Positions 61,051-64,000 of a DNA stretch of 64,000 nucleotides are shown one piece after another; within the stretch, counting starts at the first letter, position 1, and every line of letters begins with the position of its first letter. Origin of the DNA: JBGMEA01 sp041447245. Its GTDB lineage: Bacteria; Bacillota; Clostridia; Eubacteriales; Anaerofustaceae. The notes under the pieces were generated by a model. It did no database searches, was not told the origin of the DNA, and saw only the letters and a program-made list of their open reading frames with translations. The DNA is taken from contig JBGMEA010000027.1 of assembly GCA_041447245.1 (NCBI GenBank), positions 186,001-250,000 on the forward strand, read 5' to 3'. The position numbers and the translations under genes are program-made.

Positions 61051-61083
61051 AAAACAGCTGTTCTTCCAAGGCAGCTGTTTTTT
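61051..61083 (+). terminator. Terminator after the methyltransferase gene
   Basis: AAAACAGCTG (61051-61060) and CAGCTGTTTT (61072-61081), then TT. Confidence 0.7.
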
Positions 61084-61256
61084 GTGTCTCCTTACTTTCC
61101 GCAAGCTTCGCTTGCCCTTTCCATCCGATGAGCGTTTGCCGCATATCCTGCGGCAATAGCGAACAGGGGCGGGGTTTTCGAAGCTCTCCTCATTGCTGTC
61201 CTTAAATGTAAAACGGAAATAAAAAACAGCTGCACACTGTTTTCGATTCTTAAAAA
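61084..61256 (-). repeat. tRNA-Ser-linked tandem repeat, unit C
   Basis: Nearly identical to unit D. In tRNA direction: terminator hairpin, TTAAGGACAGCAATG with a 33-codon frame (61193 to 61092), hairpin GCCGCAGGATATGCGGC, linker GCTCATCGGATGGAAAGG, hairpin GCAAGCGAAGCTTGC, then AGTAAGGAGACA. Its far end lacks the tRNA-tail copy and runs into the methyltransferase terminator. Confidence 0.85.
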
Positions 61257-61446
61257 TGGCGGAGGAGGAGAGATGTCTCCTTACTCTACGCAAGCTTCGC
61301 TTGCCCTTTCCATCCGATGAGCGTTTGCCGCATATCCTGCGGCAATAGCGAACAGGGGTGGGGGTTTCGAAGCGCTCCTCATTGCTGTCCTTAAATGCAA
61401 AACGGAAATAAAAAACAGCGCACTCGCTGTTTTCGATTCTTAAAAA
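61257..61446 (-). repeat. tRNA-Ser-linked tandem repeat, unit D (next to tRNA-Ser(GGA))
   Basis: A 190-bp unit directly 3' of tRNA-Ser(GGA). It carries the tRNA terminator (61412-61433), a 33-codon frame with AAGGA before ATG (61382 to 61281; peptide core AAGYAANAHRMERASEAC), the two hairpins flanking GCTCATCGGATGGAAAGG, and AGTAAGGAGACAT. It ends with an exact copy of the tRNA 3' end, ATCTCTCCTCCTCCGCCA (61257-61274). Unit C repeats all but that tail. Confidence 0.88.
61412..61433 (-). terminator. Terminator of tRNA-Ser(GGA)
   Basis: AAAACAGCG and CGCTGTTTT pair around a four-base loop; TTATTT follows on the minus strand. Confidence 0.85.
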
Positions 61447-61539
61447 TGGCGGAGGAGGAGAGATTCGAACTCTCGAGACGCTTTTGACGCCTACACGATT
61501 TCCAATCGTGCGCCCTCGACCAAACTAGGCGACTCCTCC
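61447..61539 (-). tRNA. tRNA-Ser (anticodon GGA)
   Basis: Acceptor GGAGGAG/CTCCTCC, discriminator G, encoded CCA (61447-61449). Anticodon stem-loop CACGATTGGAAATCGTG gives GGA; T-loop AGTTCGAATCT; long variable arm. 93 nt with CCA. Third tRNA-Ser in the window. Confidence 0.96.
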
Positions 61540-61657
61540 GCAGATCTGTCATTCTCGGAAAATCTTGTTCTGATTTCCACGCAAATGATATTATACCGAA
61601 ACGAGCGGAAATTGTAAAGCAAAAAGATGGATTTCACATTATTTCCGTTTGCTGCGC

Positions 61658-61693
61658 AAAAGAAAACAGAAATTTTATTTTCTGTTTTCTTTT
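61658..61693. terminator. Perfect T-tailed hairpin between divergent units
   Basis: AAAAGAAAACAGAAA (61658-61672) and TTTCTGTTTTCTTTT (61679-61693) pair perfectly, with T following on the plus strand. No gene directly precedes it on that strand, so it may insulate the activase promoter from upstream read-through. Confidence 0.55.
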
Positions 61694-61706
61694 TTCAGTA
61701 TTATCA

Positions 61707-61735
61707 TTGCACACATGTAATTATCTTGTTACAAT
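61707..61735 (+). promoter_or_regulatory. Promoter of the glycyl-radical activase operon
   Basis: TTGCAC (61707-61712), 17-base spacer, TACAAT (61730-61735), 34 bp before the start codon. Confidence 0.7.
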
Positions 61736-61768
61736 AAATTCACAAAAGCACACGAAAAGATTAGGCAT

Positions 61769-62695
61769 ATGAATCAAACTGTTATTGGAAATCTTTACAA
61801 TATTCAACCCTTTTCCGTTCAGGACGGACCGGGCATCCGCACCACTGTTTTTCTGAAAGGCTGTCCGCTTTCCTGTCTGTGGTGCCACAGTCCGGAATCC
61901 CAGTCTACGGATTGGGAACTTTCCTATCTGTCCGCCAGATGTGTCGGCACGGATGTCTGCGGACAGTGTCTGGAAGCCTGTCCCGAGCACGCGATCTCTG
62001 CGAATTGCACTTCTTCAACAGTAGCAATCGACCGCACACGCTGTACCGCGTGTTTGCATTGCACCGAAGTCTGCACGGCAAAAGCGCTCATGCCCTCTGG
62101 ATATCACTTATCCGTGGAAGAAGTATTCGAGCGAATCGTAAAAGACAAGCCGTACTATGAACCGGACGGAGGCGTCACCATCTCGGGAGGAGAACCGATG
62201 CAGCAGTTTTCTTTTACTTATGCACTTGCAAAACAATGCAATGAAAACGGCATCTCCGTCTGCCTTGACACCACAGGGTACGCCCCGGAGGAAGATTACC
62301 TTTCCATCCTGCCATATATTGATCTTTTTCTGTATGATTTGAAACAGATGGATTCCCATCAATCAGAGAAATTGACCGGGGTACCGAACGAACAAATTCT
62401 GAGCAACGCTGAGTCAATTGCCGCACACGGAGGAAATTTCCAGATTCGGGTTCCGATCATCCCCAAACTCAACGATACCGAAGAAAATCTGCGCCGCACC
62501 GCACAATTCTGTGTATCACTCGGAGAAGCGGTCACCGACATTCAATTGCTTCCGTATCACAATATGGGAATCGGAAAATACGAACGAATCGGACGAACCT
62601 ACCCTCTGAAAAATATCAGCCCACCGACGGATGACGAGATGCTTCGGCATCTTGCACTGTTTGAATCCTATCATCTGCCCGTCCATTTGCATTAA
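61769..62695 (+). CDS. Glycyl-radical enzyme activating protein (radical SAM)
   Basis: A 308-residue activase that uses SAM and a [4Fe-4S] cluster to install the glycyl radical on its partner. The radical SAM motif is GCPLSCLWCHSPES (CxxxCxxC). Two further ferredoxin-type clusters (CVGTDVCGQCLEACP and CTACLHCTEVCT) fill an inserted domain of about 60 residues, as in activases of non-PFL glycyl-radical enzymes such as dehydratases and decarboxylases. GGVTISGGEP and LYDLKQMD are family motifs. It precedes its probable substrate enzyme by 75 bp. Confidence 0.94.
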   Translation: MNQTVIGNLYNIQPFSVQDGPGIRTTVFLKGCPLSCLWCHSPESQSTDWELSYLSARCVGTDVCGQCLEACPEHAISANCTSSTVAIDRTRCTACLHCTEVCTAKALMPSGYHLSVEEVFERIVKDKPYYEPDGGVTISGGEPMQQFSFTYALAKQCNENGISVCLDTTGYAPEEDYLSILPYIDLFLYDLKQMDSHQSEKLTGVPNEQILSNAESIAAHGGNFQIRVPIIPKLNDTEENLRRTAQFCVSLGEAVTDIQLLPYHNMGIGKYERIGRTYPLKNISPPTDDEMLRHLALFESYHLPVHLH

Positions 62696-62770
62696 AAAAA
62701 CAATGATAGCATATCCGGATCTGCCCGACCGCAACTGCCGGACATCGACCCGAAAAAAGGAGGCATTGCC

Positions 62771-64000
62771 ATGTATCAATTCAGACCTGCCACAGAACGA
62801 ATCCAATACATGAGAGAACTGATTCGGGACAGAGTCATTCAAACCGACGCAGAGCGCGCACTCATTATCACGGAATCCTATCAAAAGAATGAACATGTCG
62901 TTCCTATTATTAAACGACCGATGGGCACGTACGACATCTGTTCCCAAATGACCGTGCGTGTCGAAGATTTCGAACTGATCGTCGGGAATAAGGCAAAGAA
63001 TTTTCTCGGTGCCTGCGTCAACGCGGAATGGGCAGGCGCAGGGTGGATTCCTTTTTTTGCGCAAAACTGGACGTTACGCAAAGACGGACTGCTGCACAAC
63101 CCGGATGATGAGGAACTGCACATGAGCATCGATCCGCAGGATCTGGACGCACTTCGTTCTATCGCGGATTACTGGAACGGACGCACCGTCAACGCCACTG
63201 CGGAAGCATGGAAACCGGAAGGATATGAGGAACTCGCAAAACTGGAAGTTTCCAGTTACGGAGCCGGCATGGGACTCATGAGCATTCCCGTCGGGCATCT
63301 GACTCCCGGACATGAAAAGATTATCAAAGAGGGATACAAAGCCATTCGCGATCAGGCACAAACTTGGATCGACGAACACCGCGGTAATCTGATGGGCGAA
63401 GACATGAACCGTTATCTGTTTTACAAATCGGCAGTCATTGCTTGCGATGCGGCAATCATGCTCGTCAGACGATATGCGCAGGCATGTTTCGACAAAGCGG
63501 ATGACAGTAACAACCCCGAACGAAAAAAAGAACTGCAACGCATGGGAGAAAGCCTGCTCTGGATCAGCGAACATCCGGCGCGCAGCTTCTGGGAAGCCTG
63601 CCAGGCGGCCATCCTCTATCAATTATTCCTGTCCATCGATTCGGGATATCCCGCCCTTGCATTCGGACGGTTTGACCAGTACACCTGGCCGTATCTGAAA
63701 GCCGATCTCGAGTCGGGAAGGCTCACGCTGGATCAGGCGCAGGAAATCGTCGATGCATTTTTCCTCAAAGCAAACTGTTTTTACGGCGGCGCGCCTGGGA
63801 AACTGGCACAGACTACGGGCATCGGCAATACCTATCAGCACACCACCATCGGAGGCATTGATCCCGATACGGGAGAAGATGCGACAAATCCGGTCACTTA
63901 TATGGTGTTGGAAACCATCGGCAGACTCAAACTGCATGATCCCACCATTTCTCTGCGCATCAATCAAAGCACCCCGGCAGAACTGTGGGCTTGCGCGCTT
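62771..64000 (+). CDS. Glycyl-radical enzyme, pyruvate formate-lyase-like (5' part)
   Basis: The window contains the first 410 residues; the gene runs off the right edge. AAGGAGG precedes ATG 62771. The PFL-like N-terminal domain is evident: DFELIVGNKAKNFLGACVN, IPVGHLTPGHEKII, ARSFWEACQAAILYQLF and HTTIGGIDPDTGEDATNPVT. The active-site Cys and C-terminal glycyl-radical loop lie beyond the window, so the reaction cannot be assigned. The activase type argues against classical PFL; a dehydratase, C-C lyase or decarboxylase is more likely. Confidence 0.93.
   Translation, partial: MYQFRPATERIQYMRELIRDRVIQTDAERALIITESYQKNEHVVPIIKRPMGTYDICSQMTVRVEDFELIVGNKAKNFLGACVNAEWAGAGWIPFFAQNWTLRKDGLLHNPDDEELHMSIDPQDLDALRSIADYWNGRTVNATAEAWKPEGYEELAKLEVSSYGAGMGLMSIPVGHLTPGHEKIIKEGYKAIRDQAQTWIDEHRGNLMGEDMNRYLFYKSAVIACDAAIMLVRRYAQACFDKADDSNNPERKKELQRMGESLLWISEHPARSFWEACQAAILYQLFLSIDSGYPALAFGRFDQYTWPYLKADLESGRLTLDQAQEIVDAFFLKANCFYGGAPGKLAQTTGIGNTYQHTTIGGIDPDTGEDATNPVTYMVLETIGRLKLHDPTISLRINQSTPAELWACAL

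Overview
The window reads as a chromosomal segment of an anaerobic, mid-GC Bacillota (Clostridia-like) bacterium. The support is T-box leaders on trpB2 and metG, a SigH-type sigma factor, TmcAL, YqeK, YitT, MocR/PdxST, DUF4180 and DUF3786 proteins, small 2[4Fe-4S] ferredoxins, and a glycyl-radical enzyme with its activase at the right edge. I see no phage module, CRISPR array, rRNA operon or intact transposase. Most of the window is core and housekeeping DNA with small accessory islands.

Layout. 1-4.5 kb: tail of a possible acyltransferase, an ABC-2 exporter with a palindrome-flanked promoter, and a VanY-type peptidase. 4.9-6.6 kb: ECF sigma factor operon with two membrane proteins. 6.7-10.8 kb (minus): trpB2 under a Trp T-box, YitT, gmk, yicC. 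10.9-18.5 kb (plus): DUF3786, a 3D-domain protein, twin ferredoxins, then trmN6-like/ogg/tmcAL/prmC. 18.5-24.2 kb (minus): GntR regulator, a degenerate VanY paralogue, aminotransferase, metG under a Met T-box. 24.3-27.1 kb (plus): obgE-yhbY-nadD-yqeK. 27.3-32.1 kb: polytopic membrane protein, copA-csoR, and a c-di-GMP-I riboswitch transcription unit with no obvious target gene. 32-38.6 kb: VanZ, DUF1003, Fe-S protein, metallopeptidase, TetR, and a nuclease-helicase. 38.6-45.6 kb: sigma factor remnant, flavodoxin, M29 aminopeptidase, UroD-type methyltransferase, thiT under a TPP riboswitch, AEC transporter. 45.7-46.3 kb: two tRNA-Ser genes with tandem repeats behind them. 46.4-52.2 kb: sigH, typA, a His-rich/CooT nickel pair, a cobalamin riboswitch without a downstream sense gene, rimM-trmD. 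52.3-58.3 kb: GT2 glycosyltransferase, pdxR divergent from pdxST, a GGDEF diguanylate cyclase. 58.5-64 kb: small ACT-like protein, acetyltransferase, AhpD-like protein, methyltransferase, a second repeat array behind tRNA-Ser(GGA), and a glycyl-radical activase plus the first 410 residues of its enzyme.

Three RNA-level observations stand out. (1) Tandem repeats sit immediately 3' of tRNA-Ser genes at both 46 kb and 61 kb. Each unit carries a copy of the host tRNA 3' end, a conserved CTnATCGGATGGAAAG linker between two hairpins whose paired bases differ between loci, and a tiny ORF. (2) A c-di-GMP-I riboswitch has its own strong promoter and terminator but no ORF, and lies just upstream of the copper ATPase promoter. 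(3) A cobalamin riboswitch has its own promoter and terminator, and its read-through would be antisense to trmD-rimM. At protein level, CopA carries a C-terminal CopZ-like domain with an embedded ribosome binding site and start codon, and a VanY paralogue has lost catalytic residues.

All calls were made by reading the sequence. No database search or folding program was run.
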